Translations under genes and position numbers: made by a program | Part shown: piece by piece, positions 28,584 through 37,527 of the stretch | Numbering within the stretch: position 1 is the first letter of the stretch | How the letters are laid out: each line of letters opens with the position of its first letter | Source of the DNA: Idiomarina ramblicola | Lineage (GTDB): Bacteria > Pseudomonadota > Gammaproteobacteria > Enterobacterales > Alteromonadaceae | Assembly (NCBI RefSeq): GCF_003987255.1 | Contig: NZ_PIQC01000009.1 | Span: forward strand, 62,001-126,000 | DNA length: 64,000 nt | Direction of reading: 5' to 3' | The notes under the pieces: generated by a model | What the model saw: only the letters and a program-made list of their open reading frames with translations | Told to the model about the DNA's origin: nothing | Databases searched by the model: none

Positions 28584-29360
28584 TTAACGCCAATACTCGG
28601 CAATCCACTTAGTCGGCAGGACTTTCCGGTACCACTTACCGCTTCGGCCTTCTAATGCATCATCCGGGTGTGGCTTGCCATGGAAAATAATAACTTTTGC
28701 TTCTTCAGGTATACGAGGTTCCTGGAAAAAGCTCAACGGGAACGGGCGCAGACAATGACGTTTGAAGCTACGACACCACTTTTCCGGCCAGTATTTAAGC
28801 TTATTCTGACGATCAACAAAGTGCGTAATGTACTCTTGTTCATTACGCACATCGGCAGTAGCTGCTTCCGGATCGTTCTTCAAATGCTCTAAGGCGTCTT
28901 CATGTGCACCGATATTGAATCGAAATACCGAGGTATTGCCCGTAGCGTCTGATTTGTCCCATTCTTTGATCACCATAAAATCACCTTCCGGCTCAAAGAA
29001 CTCATCAAGACTGCCAACAATAATAATATCCAGATCCAGAAACAGTGTAGGCCCTTCCAGGTCATACAAAGGGTTTGCAAAACAAGTCAGTTTTAGCCAG
29101 CCGTGTCCTTTTGTCCAGGGAAGCTGTTCATCAAAGTCTTTAAAACCAATTTTAGGAATGGCTTTGACTTCAATGTCGTCATTAATGCCTTCAAAATCAT
29201 CCGTAAAACAAACAAAGCGGAACGGCCTACTGAGATGACGGCTGACCATAGAGTGCAAGGTATTGACGTAGTCTGCGCCGTACTTTTTACCCCATTTAAT
29301 ACAAATGACATTCACTGTGTTTTGCTCTGAAGAGCTTCCGCGCTCTGTAACCTGACTCAT
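28584..29360 (-). CDS. GT-A-like glycosyltransferase of unknown specificity
   Basis: 258 residues resembling DxD glycosyltransferases of family-8-like type: NVICIKWGKKYGADYVNTL at the N-terminus, FVCFTDDFEG, and LFLDLDIIIVGSLDEFF with the metal-binding DxD. HGKPHPDDAL lies near the C-terminus. ATG at 29360 has AGGAG five bases upstream; GTG at 29366 is also possible. It ends five bases before waaA-kdkA, so it is probably made with it and acts on lipopolysaccharide core sugars; donor and acceptor are unknown. Confidence 0.8.
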   Translation of the reverse strand: MSQVTERGSSSEQNTVNVICIKWGKKYGADYVNTLHSMVSRHLSRPFRFVCFTDDFEGINDDIEVKAIPKIGFKDFDEQLPWTKGHGWLKLTCFANPLYDLEGPTLFLDLDIIIVGSLDEFFEPEGDFMVIKEWDKSDATGNTSVFRFNIGAHEDALEHLKNDPEAATADVRNEQEYITHFVDRQNKLKYWPEKWCRSFKRHCLRPFPLSFFQEPRIPEEAKVIIFHGKPHPDDALEGRSGKWYRKVLPTKWIAEYWR

Positions 29361-29479
29361 AATCACTCCTGGATCTTAAACTACCGCGCATCATGCCATA
29401 TTTTAGCCAATTTAGGTATGCCGATCTGAATCCTCAGGACCCGCGTATTCAACGGTAAGGTCTTTAAACAGAAGTGACT

Positions 29480-31036
29480 ATGACAACGCATACCATTAGG
29501 TTAATACTCGGCGATCAACTCAATGCTAAGCACTCCTGGTTCAGGCGAAAAGATCCTGGTGTGCTTTATGTCATGATGGAGATGAAACAAGAAACTGACT
29601 ATGTCGTTCATCATCGACAGAAAGTTTTAGCTTTCTTCGGCGCAATGCGAGCCTTTGCCAAGGCATTAGATTCGGCTGGCCACCGCATGCGTTACATTCA
29701 GCTAGATGACAGCGACAACCGACAAAGTCTGACGCAAAATCTAGAGTCTATTATAGAGCAAAACAATGGAGCGACCCTGGAGTGCCAGCAACCCGACGAA
29801 TACCGACTGGACCACCAACTTAGAAGCTGGGCCGGGGCCAAAGACATCACTTTAACCTGGTATGATACCGAACATTTTATTACTGGCAGAAATTCATTAA
29901 AAACGTACTTTCCCGATAACAAAAACTACCTAATGGAGACCTTTTACAGAAAGGTGCGCCAGCAATACGATATTCTGATGGAGAATGGCAGCCCGGTCGG
30001 TGGTCGCTGGAACTACGACAAGGAAAACCAAAAAAAGCTTCCTGTCGGTCAGAACATAGAGCCGCCCCTGGTCTTTTCTAATGATGTTTCAGACATCGAT
30101 ACTCTACTAAACAAATACCATGTCAAAACAATGGGAAAAGCCTCCCCAGAGCAATTCATATGGCCTCTCAATCGTCAACAATCAAAACAGTTACTTGAAC
30201 ACTTTTGTCAGTTTGGGCTGCCTAATTTCGGACGTTATCAGGACACTATGGCAACAGCAGACACAGTTAATAATGCCCACTGGAGTTTATACCACTCCAG
30301 ACTCTCATTCTCGTTAAACACGAAAATGCTGCACCCATTAGAGGTGGTAAAAGCAGCTATTGAGACTTGGTCCAACAATCAGGAACGTATTTCACTCGCT
30401 CAAATTGAGGGCTTCTGCCGACAAATTATCGGCTGGCGTGAGTTTGTCCGGGGTATCTACTGGGCGCATATGCCTGACTATAAAGACCTTAATGCCCTTA
30501 ACCACAACCATCCCTTACCGAGTTTTTACTGGACCGGCGACACAAAGATGAACTGCCTGCATCATTCTATTAAGCAATCGTTAGATTATGCGTATGCACA
30601 CCATATACAGCGCTTGATGGTAACCGGAAACTTTGCATTATTGGCGGGAGTTTCACCGGACGCTCTGGATGACTGGTATCTTGGTATTTATATTGATGCT
30701 ATTGAATGGGTAGAGATGCCTAATACCAGAGGCATGAGTCAATACGCAGATGGCGGTTTAATCGCCACAAAACCCTACATTGCCAGTGCTAACTACATGC
30801 AGAAAATGGGGCACTATTGTAAAGGGTGCTATTATGATCCAAAGAAGAAAACGGGAGATAAAGCCTGCCCTTTTAACAGCCTGTACTGGCATTTTATTGA
30901 ACGCCATAAAGAACAGTTTAAAGAAAATCATCGAATGCGCATGATGTATCAGGTCTGGAATAAGAAAACCGAAGAAGAACAGCAGGCATTAATAAAACAG
31001 GCCGAGGTTTATTTAGATAATATCAACCAGTTATAG
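29480..31036 (+). CDS. Iron-sulfur (6-4) photolyase / bacterial cryptochrome (PhrB family)
   Basis: Light-driven flavoprotein of the PhrB/FeS-BCP branch that repairs (6-4) photoproducts and may also sense light. The 518-residue protein starts IRLILGDQLNAKHSWF, typical of this branch. Candidate 4Fe-4S cysteines are in MNCLHHS and the C-terminal YCKGCYYDP...KACPF cluster. Other conserved segments are IIGWREFVRGIYW and LMVTGNFALLAG. Start is ATG at 29480; a GTG six bases upstream is also possible. It lies 11 bases before the lipocalin gene, suggesting one operon. Confidence 0.92.
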   Translation: MTTHTIRLILGDQLNAKHSWFRRKDPGVLYVMMEMKQETDYVVHHRQKVLAFFGAMRAFAKALDSAGHRMRYIQLDDSDNRQSLTQNLESIIEQNNGATLECQQPDEYRLDHQLRSWAGAKDITLTWYDTEHFITGRNSLKTYFPDNKNYLMETFYRKVRQQYDILMENGSPVGGRWNYDKENQKKLPVGQNIEPPLVFSNDVSDIDTLLNKYHVKTMGKASPEQFIWPLNRQQSKQLLEHFCQFGLPNFGRYQDTMATADTVNNAHWSLYHSRLSFSLNTKMLHPLEVVKAAIETWSNNQERISLAQIEGFCRQIIGWREFVRGIYWAHMPDYKDLNALNHNHPLPSFYWTGDTKMNCLHHSIKQSLDYAYAHHIQRLMVTGNFALLAGVSPDALDDWYLGIYIDAIEWVEMPNTRGMSQYADGGLIATKPYIASANYMQKMGHYCKGCYYDPKKKTGDKACPFNSLYWHFIERHKEQFKENHRMRMMYQVWNKKTEEEQQALIKQAEVYLDNINQL

Positions 31037-31047
31037 AAGGACGAATA

Positions 31048-31584
31048 ATGAACAAATGGATAATCCCACTACTTTTTACCGCGCTGCTGAGTGCCTGTAA
31101 CTCACAGCCAACGCCAGTAGCCGACGTTGTCGAAGACTTTGAGGCAAAACGCTACTTAGGTAAATGGTATGAAATTGCCCGTATGCCGCACAGTTTTGAA
31201 GAAGGCCTGCACAGTGTAACAGCAGAATACCGCCTAAACGGTGATGGTACGTTAGAGGTGACAAACCGCGGTTATCATGCCGAAAATGAAGAGTGGCAAA
31301 CCGCTATTGGCCGTGCTGAGCCAGTTGAAAATATGGAAGCCGCTTATCGGGTCACGTTCTTCTGGCCATTCTATGGAGGCTATTACGTCAGTTGGTTAGA
31401 TGAAAATTATCAGCAGGCTATAGTCACCAGTGATTCGCACGAGTACTTCTGGTTTTTATCGAGAAGCCCTGATGTTTCTCAGGCAGATATCGATTACGCC
31501 TTAGCTAAGGCTCATGAATGGGGATATGACATCGACCAGATGATCACGGTTGATCATCCGGCCGAGTTAAGAGCCACTAATTAA
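31048..31584 (+). CDS. blc: Outer-membrane lipocalin Blc
   Basis: Lipid-binding lipoprotein of 178 residues. The signal ends LLSAC with lipidated Cys17; RYLGKWYEIARMPHSFE holds the lipocalin GxW motif. The barrel continues through YYVSWLDENYQQAIV. Bacterial Blc binds lysophospholipids and helps membranes under stress. GAAGGACG lies upstream of the ATG. Downstream of the photolyase it may belong to a light-damage response. Its stop overlaps that of deaD by four bases. Confidence 0.94.
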   Translation: MNKWIIPLLFTALLSACNSQPTPVADVVEDFEAKRYLGKWYEIARMPHSFEEGLHSVTAEYRLNGDGTLEVTNRGYHAENEEWQTAIGRAEPVENMEAAYRVTFFWPFYGGYYVSWLDENYQQAIVTSDSHEYFWFLSRSPDVSQADIDYALAKAHEWGYDIDQMITVDHPAELRATN

Positions 31585-33359
31585 TTAAAGCGGCGCGCAG
31601 CACCTTTACCGGAGTTGCGCTTAGGCCCGCCACGAGCATCACGGTCACGCGGTGGGCGTGGCGCGCGTTTAACTTGCTCATCACTTAGCTCAAGACCCAT
31701 TGGCTGCTGACGCACACGGGCTTTTTTCAGTACGTGCATAATATCTTTTGGCATACCTTTTGGTAGTTGCACTAAAGAGTGATTATCAAACAACTGAATT
31801 TGGCCAATGTACTTGCTGTCCATTGAGGCTTCGTTCGCAATAGCACCAACGATGTCACCCGGACGAGCACCATGCTCGCGGCCTACCTGAATTTTGTAGG
31901 TTTCAAAATCTACGTCTGCGGCGCGACTTGTTGTGCGCTCTGCACGAGGTTTGCGCTTATCACCACGCTCACTGCGTTCATTTCGACCAGGACGCTCGTT
32001 GCGAGCTTCACGTACGGGGCGATCTTCTTTCAGGAACAACGGACGCTGTTCATTGTGCTGAGCCAATAACGCTAATGCGATTTCTTCAGCACTCAACTCA
32101 GACTGCTCAAGCCACTGCCCTAACAACTTCTCAAGCTTAGGCTTATCAGCACTCGCAGTTTCTGGTACCAATGATGCCTGCAGCTTTTCTAATAACTGCT
32201 GCTGACGATACTTGCTCAGTTCGTTAGCGTTTGGCACATCAAAGAACTCAACCGGTGCATTGGTTAAACGCTCATAATGACGCAACAAATGACGCTCTTT
32301 TGCCCGGAAGAACAAAATCGCTTCACCTGAACGACCGGCGCGACCAGTACGACCAATACGGTGAACATAAGATTCAGTATCGCTGGGTAAGTCATAGTTA
32401 ATAACGTGCGTAATTTCAGGAACGTCTAAGCCGCGAGCAACTACGTCAGTTCCTACCAGAATTTCAATGTGCCCACTACGTAACTGACTCACTGTTTGCT
32501 CACGCTGAGCCTGGTTCAAATCACCGCTTAATGGCGCCGCTTTAAAGCCATTACGTTGCAATAACTCAGCTACATCCATCGTATCCTGACGGGTACGTAC
32601 GAAAATCAATGCGCGCTGATACGGAGTCACTTCTAACAACCGAGTCAAAGCCGTCATTTTCGTCATGCCCTGAACTTTCCATGCTTTTTGCTTAATCGTC
32701 GCCTTTTCGCGCGCAACAGCTTCAATCTGAATGTTCAGCGGATCTTTCAGGAAGGTTTTTGCCAGCTTGCGGATGGCATTCGGCATAGTTGCTGAAAATA
32801 AGGCACGTTGGGCTGTACTCGGCACCGCTTTCAAAATGGTTTCGATGTCTTCAATGAAACCCATGTTCAGCATTTCATCAGCTTCATCCAGAACACCGAC
32901 TTTTAAACCGTCCAGTTGCAGAACGTTTTTATTTAATAAGTCGATAAGACGACCTGGGGTACCAACAACAATGGCGGTTCCCTGCTTCAGGGCTTTAACC
33001 TGAGGTCCAAATGGCGCACCACCGTATACCGTTGCGACACCAACACCACGCATTTTTGCAGCAAAGCCTTCAAGCGCTTCAGCAACCTGAATAGCCAGCT
33101 CACGAGTTGGCGTTACTACTAATACCTGAGTTTGCTTAACTGATGCGTCTATTTTTGCCAACGCTGGTAAACCAAAAGCGGCTGTTTTACCGGTACCTGT
33201 CTGGGCTTCACCCAATACATCCTGACCGTCAAGCAACGCAGGAATAGCCTGCAGCTGGATAGGAGTAGGTGTTAAAAACTGCATTGCGTTTAATTGTTCA
33301 AGCACAGCACTAGGTAAGGCCATGTCGTTAAACGACACGCCCGTTTGGGTATTTGACAT
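31581..33359 (-). CDS. deaD: DEAD-box RNA helicase DeaD/CsdA
   Basis: Unwinds RNA in ribosome assembly and mRNA decay, especially in the cold. Q motif and Walker A AQTGTGKT at 52-59, VLDEADEMLNMGF, SAT (FSATMP) and HRIGRTGRAGRSG are present. The C-terminus has a DbpA-like RNA-binding domain (about 480-550) after an Arg/Glu/Asn-rich linker and ends in a basic tail rich in Arg and Gly. 592 residues, near the 629 of E. coli. A promoter far upstream implies a ~176-nt leader. Confidence 0.95.
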   Translation of the reverse strand: MSNTQTGVSFNDMALPSAVLEQLNAMQFLTPTPIQLQAIPALLDGQDVLGEAQTGTGKTAAFGLPALAKIDASVKQTQVLVVTPTRELAIQVAEALEGFAAKMRGVGVATVYGGAPFGPQVKALKQGTAIVVGTPGRLIDLLNKNVLQLDGLKVGVLDEADEMLNMGFIEDIETILKAVPSTAQRALFSATMPNAIRKLAKTFLKDPLNIQIEAVAREKATIKQKAWKVQGMTKMTALTRLLEVTPYQRALIFVRTRQDTMDVAELLQRNGFKAAPLSGDLNQAQREQTVSQLRSGHIEILVGTDVVARGLDVPEITHVINYDLPSDTESYVHRIGRTGRAGRSGEAILFFRAKERHLLRHYERLTNAPVEFFDVPNANELSKYRQQQLLEKLQASLVPETASADKPKLEKLLGQWLEQSELSAEEIALALLAQHNEQRPLFLKEDRPVREARNERPGRNERSERGDKRKPRAERTTSRAADVDFETYKIQVGREHGARPGDIVGAIANEASMDSKYIGQIQLFDNHSLVQLPKGMPKDIMHVLKKARVRQQPMGLELSDEQVKRAPRPPRDRDARGGPKRNSGKGAARRFN

Positions 33360-33687
33360 ATTTGTCTCACTTTATTCCCGTTTGCCCATTGGCAAACACA
33401 ACAAAAAAGGGGTTATGGCCCGGCAACAGGAATCAGTATTCAGTCTCTGAACTGTCTGGACTGGAATCAGGCGCTGCAACCCCACGAATCAAGGGTGACC
33501 GCTGCCTCATCAGTTATGCGGTGTTCCTTGAGGAACGGCGGATTATACGTTTTTTTACCAGGAACGCAATGTATTTGCGCTTTTTTTCACCAAACACATC
33601 AATTTCTGTCAAAATCATCGAAAAAGTTGAACCATTTCTCTTTATATTGCCTACATTATTAGAGAGTTTTTCAAATTTGGAGGCATT
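33360..33687. promoter_or_regulatory. deaD/gabD divergent intergenic region with deaD promoter and structured leader
   Basis: 328 bases without a gene. On the minus strand a promoter is seen: -35 TTGCGT (33569-33564) and -10 TATAAT (33547-33542), spacer 16; transcription would start near 33535. The leader (~176 nt) then has GGGGTT (33483-33478) that can pair with AACCCC (33414-33409), directly followed by six T. A perfect hairpin GTTTGCC/GGCAAAC (33397-33380) lies just downstream, before the ribosome site. This looks like an attenuator or cold-sensing leader. The gabD promoter on the plus strand is unclear (TTGAAC at 33627, no good -10). Confidence 0.6.
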
Positions 33688-35145
33688 ATGTCAGCACATT
33701 CTATGTCATCGTTGACGAAGAAAGATTGCTTTATCGAAGGTCACTGGGTTCCTACAGACAAGCGTTTTTCAGTTACCAATCCGGCAACCGGCGAGGTATT
33801 AGCCGAAGTTGCTGACGCCGACGAGGAGCTAACGCAACGTGCTATCAATGTTGCTGAAACGGCTTTGAAAAGCTGGCGTAAGAAAACCGCCCGCGAACGC
33901 GCATTACTGCTGCGTAAATGGTACGAAGCCATGATGGAGAACAAGCAGGCGCTAGGCGAATTAATGAGTGCTGAGCAAGGTAAGCCCGTCGCAGAAGCGG
34001 TTGGTGAAGTAGAATACGGCGCCAGCTTTGTCGATTGGTTTGCCGGTGAAGCAGAACGCATCGACGGCGACATACTGCCTAACACCGACAGCAGTAAACG
34101 CGTCATGGTAACCAAAGAGCCCGTGGGTGTCTGTGCAGCCATTACTCCGTGGAACTTCCCCAACGCCATGATCACCCGCAAAATCGCACCGGCCTTAGCA
34201 GCAGGCTGTACTATCGTGGTCAAGCCGCCTCAGCTAACCCCTTTATCCAGCCTGGCACTGGCACAACTGGCCAGCGAAGTGGGTATTCCCGATGGGGTCA
34301 TCAATATTATCCCCACCAGCGACGCGAAGTCGGTAGGTAAGCGCTTAGCGACCTCACCCACGGTTCGTAAGTTGTCATTCACGGGTTCAACCGGGGTTGG
34401 CAAAATTTTAATGCAACAGTGTGCAGAGCACATCACCAAGCTATCGTTAGAGCTTGGGGGCAATGCACCTTTCATCGTTTTTGATGATGCGGACATCGAA
34501 CAAGCGGCGGAGCAGCTTATTGCCTGCAAATTCCGTAATGGCGGCCAAACTTGCGTTTCCGCGAACAGAATACTGGTGCAACAGTCTATAGCCGAAAAAT
34601 TTACCGATGCCGTTGTCAGTAAGGTTAAAGCCTTGAAGGTGGGCCCCGGCACTGAAGACAATGTCGATTTAGGCCCTCTGATTGATCAGGATGCCGTTGA
34701 TAAAATTCAACGTTTGGTTCTTTCCGCTAAATCGGACGGCGCTACCATAGAAACAGGCGGCTCGGTTATGACGGAACTGGGCGATTTGTTCTACGCTCCG
34801 ACAGTATTGACTGGAGTCACTGAAGAAATGGATATCAGTGAAGAGGAAATTTTTGGACCGGTGGTAGCTATCAATACCTTTGAAAGCGAAGAAGAAGGTA
34901 TAGAAAAAGCCAACAACACACCGTTCGGATTAGCCTCTTATTTCGCAGCCAAAGATACTGCACGCATTTTCCGCGTTAGTGAGGCGCTTGAATACGGCAT
35001 GGTCGGTGTTAACACCGGTGGAATTTCACACGCCTACAATCCATTTGGCGGAATTAAAGAGTCCGGACTTGGTCGGGAAGGTTCTAAATATGGTATCGAC
35101 GAATACCTTGAATTGAAAACTGTAACGCTTGGCGGACTTGGATGA
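33688..35145 (+). CDS. gabD: NAD(P)-dependent succinate-semialdehyde dehydrogenase
   Basis: Oxidises succinate semialdehyde to succinate, feeding the TCA cycle from GABA or putrescine. 485 residues of the aldehyde dehydrogenase family: ITPWNFPNAMITRK, FTGSTGVGK, catalytic glutamate in LELGGNAPFIVFDDAD and catalytic cysteine in GGQTCVSANR. These segments fit GabD, but substrate is inferred. TGGAGGC lies seven bases before the ATG. ATGA overlap with the next gene couples the two aldehyde dehydrogenases. Confidence 0.87.
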   Translation: MSAHSMSSLTKKDCFIEGHWVPTDKRFSVTNPATGEVLAEVADADEELTQRAINVAETALKSWRKKTARERALLLRKWYEAMMENKQALGELMSAEQGKPVAEAVGEVEYGASFVDWFAGEAERIDGDILPNTDSSKRVMVTKEPVGVCAAITPWNFPNAMITRKIAPALAAGCTIVVKPPQLTPLSSLALAQLASEVGIPDGVINIIPTSDAKSVGKRLATSPTVRKLSFTGSTGVGKILMQQCAEHITKLSLELGGNAPFIVFDDADIEQAAEQLIACKFRNGGQTCVSANRILVQQSIAEKFTDAVVSKVKALKVGPGTEDNVDLGPLIDQDAVDKIQRLVLSAKSDGATIETGGSVMTELGDLFYAPTVLTGVTEEMDISEEEIFGPVVAINTFESEEEGIEKANNTPFGLASYFAAKDTARIFRVSEALEYGMVGVNTGGISHAYNPFGGIKESGLGREGSKYGIDEYLELKTVTLGGLG

Positions 35146-36515
35146 ATCCGTTTGAAAGTACACTTCAAGCGTTAAAAAGCCATTATGACAGCGGGCTCAC
35201 TCGCCCGCTGTCATGGCGTTTAAATCAGCTTAAACAACTTCAGCGCTTTCTTACAGAAAACGAAAAGTCTTTACTGCAAGCTCTAAAGTCTGATCTCAAC
35301 AAACACCCTAGCGAAGCGCGGTTAACTGAATTACAGTTCCTCCAAAGCGATATTAAACAAACAATTAAAGCTCTGCCAAAGTGGAGCAAACCTCGCAAAG
35401 TTGGTAATCCTTTACTGGCATGGCCGGCGAAAAGCCAGCTAGTGCCTGAGCCGTTGGGTATTGTGCTGATTTTAGGTGCGTGGAACTACCCTTTACAGTT
35501 ACTTCTGGCCCCTTTAGTTGCCGCCATTGCAGCAGGCAACTGCGCTGTAATAAAACCTTCTGAACATGCAGCGGCAACAGCAGACTTACTATCACGCCAA
35601 TTACCCGACTACCTGGATAATTCGGCAATAAAAATAGTGACAGGAGCCGTCACGGAATCTCAGCAGCTTACCGCACTCCCCTTCGACCATATTTTTTATA
35701 CGGGCGGTGAAAAAGCGGCAAAAGCCATACTATCGGCTGCCGCTGAAAATTTGACACCGGTTACACTCGAACTGGGTGGTAAAAGTCCGGCAGTGGTTTT
35801 AGCCGACGCACCAATTCAGGTAGCTGCTCGCCGTATCGTCTGGGGTAAGTTTCTCAATGCCGGGCAGACCTGCATTGCTCCCGACTACGTTTTGGCAGAA
35901 GACAGTATTAAAGAGTCGTTGATTACGGCAATGAAGCAGGAATTAATCAACTTTTATGGGGACAATCCTCGGCACAGCGATTGTTATGGCAGGATCATTC
36001 ACCAGGATCACTGGCAGCGCCTCACCCAAATGCTGGAGCAGGAAAACGTGGTTATTGGCGGCGACTCTGAAAAAGATGAGCACTATCTTGCACCCACAAT
36101 CGTTGACGGAGTCAGCGACAATAGCGCACTGATGCAAGAAGAAATTTTTGGCCCGATACTTCCCGTTCTAACGATTAAATCCGCAGCAGATGCCATTGAG
36201 AAAATTCAGCATCATCCCAAACCACTTGCGCTGTATGTATTTAGCAACAATCAGCGGTTGCTTGATTTATTCACCCAGCAAGTGTCTGCAGGCAATGTGT
36301 GTTACAACGATACCTTGATGTTTATGCTCAATGACGAACTGCCTTTTGGCGGCGTCGGTCACAGCGGTATGGGTCGTTATCATGGTAAATGGGGCTTTGA
36401 TACATTGAGCCATTTGAAACCGGTAATGAAACGTAGCTTCCGTTTCGATGTTGCCTTGCGCTACCCCCCTTACAGCAAGCTTAAAGACAAAATCTTATCG
36501 TGGTTTAGTCATTAG
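35142..36515 (+). CDS. Class 3-like aldehyde dehydrogenase
   Basis: A 457-residue dehydrogenase of the ALDH3/coniferyl- or fatty-aldehyde group: shorter than class 1/2 enzymes, with LGIVLILGAWNYPLQLLLAPL, the glutamate in TLELGGKSPAVV and the cysteine in NAGQTCIAPDY. A C-terminal basic, hydrophobic tail (KLKDKILSWFSH) may touch membranes. Such enzymes oxidise long-chain or aromatic aldehydes. Its start lies inside the gabD stop. A joint role of the pair in amine or lipid aldehyde removal is a guess. Confidence 0.88.
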   Translation: MNPFESTLQALKSHYDSGLTRPLSWRLNQLKQLQRFLTENEKSLLQALKSDLNKHPSEARLTELQFLQSDIKQTIKALPKWSKPRKVGNPLLAWPAKSQLVPEPLGIVLILGAWNYPLQLLLAPLVAAIAAGNCAVIKPSEHAAATADLLSRQLPDYLDNSAIKIVTGAVTESQQLTALPFDHIFYTGGEKAAKAILSAAAENLTPVTLELGGKSPAVVLADAPIQVAARRIVWGKFLNAGQTCIAPDYVLAEDSIKESLITAMKQELINFYGDNPRHSDCYGRIIHQDHWQRLTQMLEQENVVIGGDSEKDEHYLAPTIVDGVSDNSALMQEEIFGPILPVLTIKSAADAIEKIQHHPKPLALYVFSNNQRLLDLFTQQVSAGNVCYNDTLMFMLNDELPFGGVGHSGMGRYHGKWGFDTLSHLKPVMKRSFRFDVALRYPPYSKLKDKILSWFSH

Positions 36516-36599
36516 CCATTGAAATTCCCAACTCGTGTCTGCATATCCTTGGTAACGGCAATCAAAATAAATCAGCAATAACAGGAGCACACACAGCTA

Positions 36600-37451
36600 A
36601 TGTCCGAATCCAATATCGTTAACGTTGACTTGCAAAACTTCCAACAGGTTTTGTTGGAAGGTTCAAAAGAAAAACTGGTTATTATCGATTTTTGGGCAGA
36701 CTGGTGTGAGCCCTGCAAACAACTGATGCCTGTGCTTGAAAAACTGGCTTCGCAATACAGTAACCAAGTCATTCTGGCCAAAATCAACTGTGACGAGCAA
36801 CAAGAGTTGGCTGCGCAGTTTGGTATTCGCAGTTTGCCTACCGTAGCCTTTTTCAAAGACGGTCAGCCCGTCGACAGTTTTGGCGGAGTTAAAACCGAAG
36901 GTGAAATTCGGGAAATTCTCGATAAACACCTGCCCAGCCCATCAGATGACCTGATTCAGCAAGCGCAAGTTGCAATGGGTGAAGGTGATGCCAATCAAGC
37001 CTATACTCTGGCTAAACAGGCCTATGATCTTGATAGCAACAATATGCAGGCTCTGAAGCTTTTAGCCGAAGCAGCAGTAGATGCAGGCCGACTCGATCAG
37101 GCCAGGGAGTTGGTCGCTAAAATTCCCATGGTGGAACACGATGGTGATTATCAACGCATCAAAGGAAAACTCGAATTAGCAGAAGATGCTGCTGATTCAC
37201 CTGAACTAAGAGCATTACAGGAGCAGGTAGACAATCAACCTGACGATTTGGCTTTGAAACTGCAACTGGCGCTTAAATTTCACGAAGCGCACCGTGACGA
37301 AGAAGCATTGCAGTTGGTTTTCACCGTATTAAATAAAGACGTGAATTTTACCGATGCAAAAAAATACGCACTCGACATTATCAACTCTTTGCCTGACGGT
37401 GATCCTCTGGCAGCAACCTACCGTAGAAAGCTTTACAGTACTATGTATTAA
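36600..37451 (+). CDS. cnoX: Chaperedoxin CnoX (YbbN), thioredoxin-TPR protein
   Basis: Holdase that protects proteins from oxidative damage and hands them to GroEL. An N-terminal thioredoxin fold (1-110) has an intact redox motif WCEPC at 35-39, and three to four TPR-like repeats follow to residue 283. E. coli CnoX lacks the active CxxC; this one keeps it, so it may also reduce disulfides. GGAG lies 13 bases before the ATG. A terminator follows. Confidence 0.9.
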   Translation: MSESNIVNVDLQNFQQVLLEGSKEKLVIIDFWADWCEPCKQLMPVLEKLASQYSNQVILAKINCDEQQELAAQFGIRSLPTVAFFKDGQPVDSFGGVKTEGEIREILDKHLPSPSDDLIQQAQVAMGEGDANQAYTLAKQAYDLDSNNMQALKLLAEAAVDAGRLDQARELVAKIPMVEHDGDYQRIKGKLELAEDAADSPELRALQEQVDNQPDDLALKLQLALKFHEAHRDEEALQLVFTVLNKDVNFTDAKKYALDIINSLPDGDPLAATYRRKLYSTMY

Positions 37452-37473
37452 TGGCTGTTCACTAGCAACTTTG

Positions 37474-37500
37474 GCCGGCTTCCTCAGCCGGCTTTTTTTT
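37474..37500 (+). terminator. Intrinsic terminator after cnoX
   Basis: GCCGGCT, loop TCCTC, AGCCGGC, then eight T. It lies 22 bases after the cnoX stop and separates cnoX from zapE. Confidence 0.93.
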
Positions 37501-37527
37501 ATCATACCTTTTCGCGATAATTAACTC

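Noticed and set aside
31650-32000. Arg-rich repeats near the deaD 3' part as a mobile or repeat element
   Set aside because: They are in frame with the helicase tail and match the basic C-terminal tails of this family.
33741-34223. 160-residue minus-strand frame inside gabD
   Set aside because: Antisense to conserved aldehyde dehydrogenase motifs; low-complexity Ser/Ala composition typical of shadow frames.
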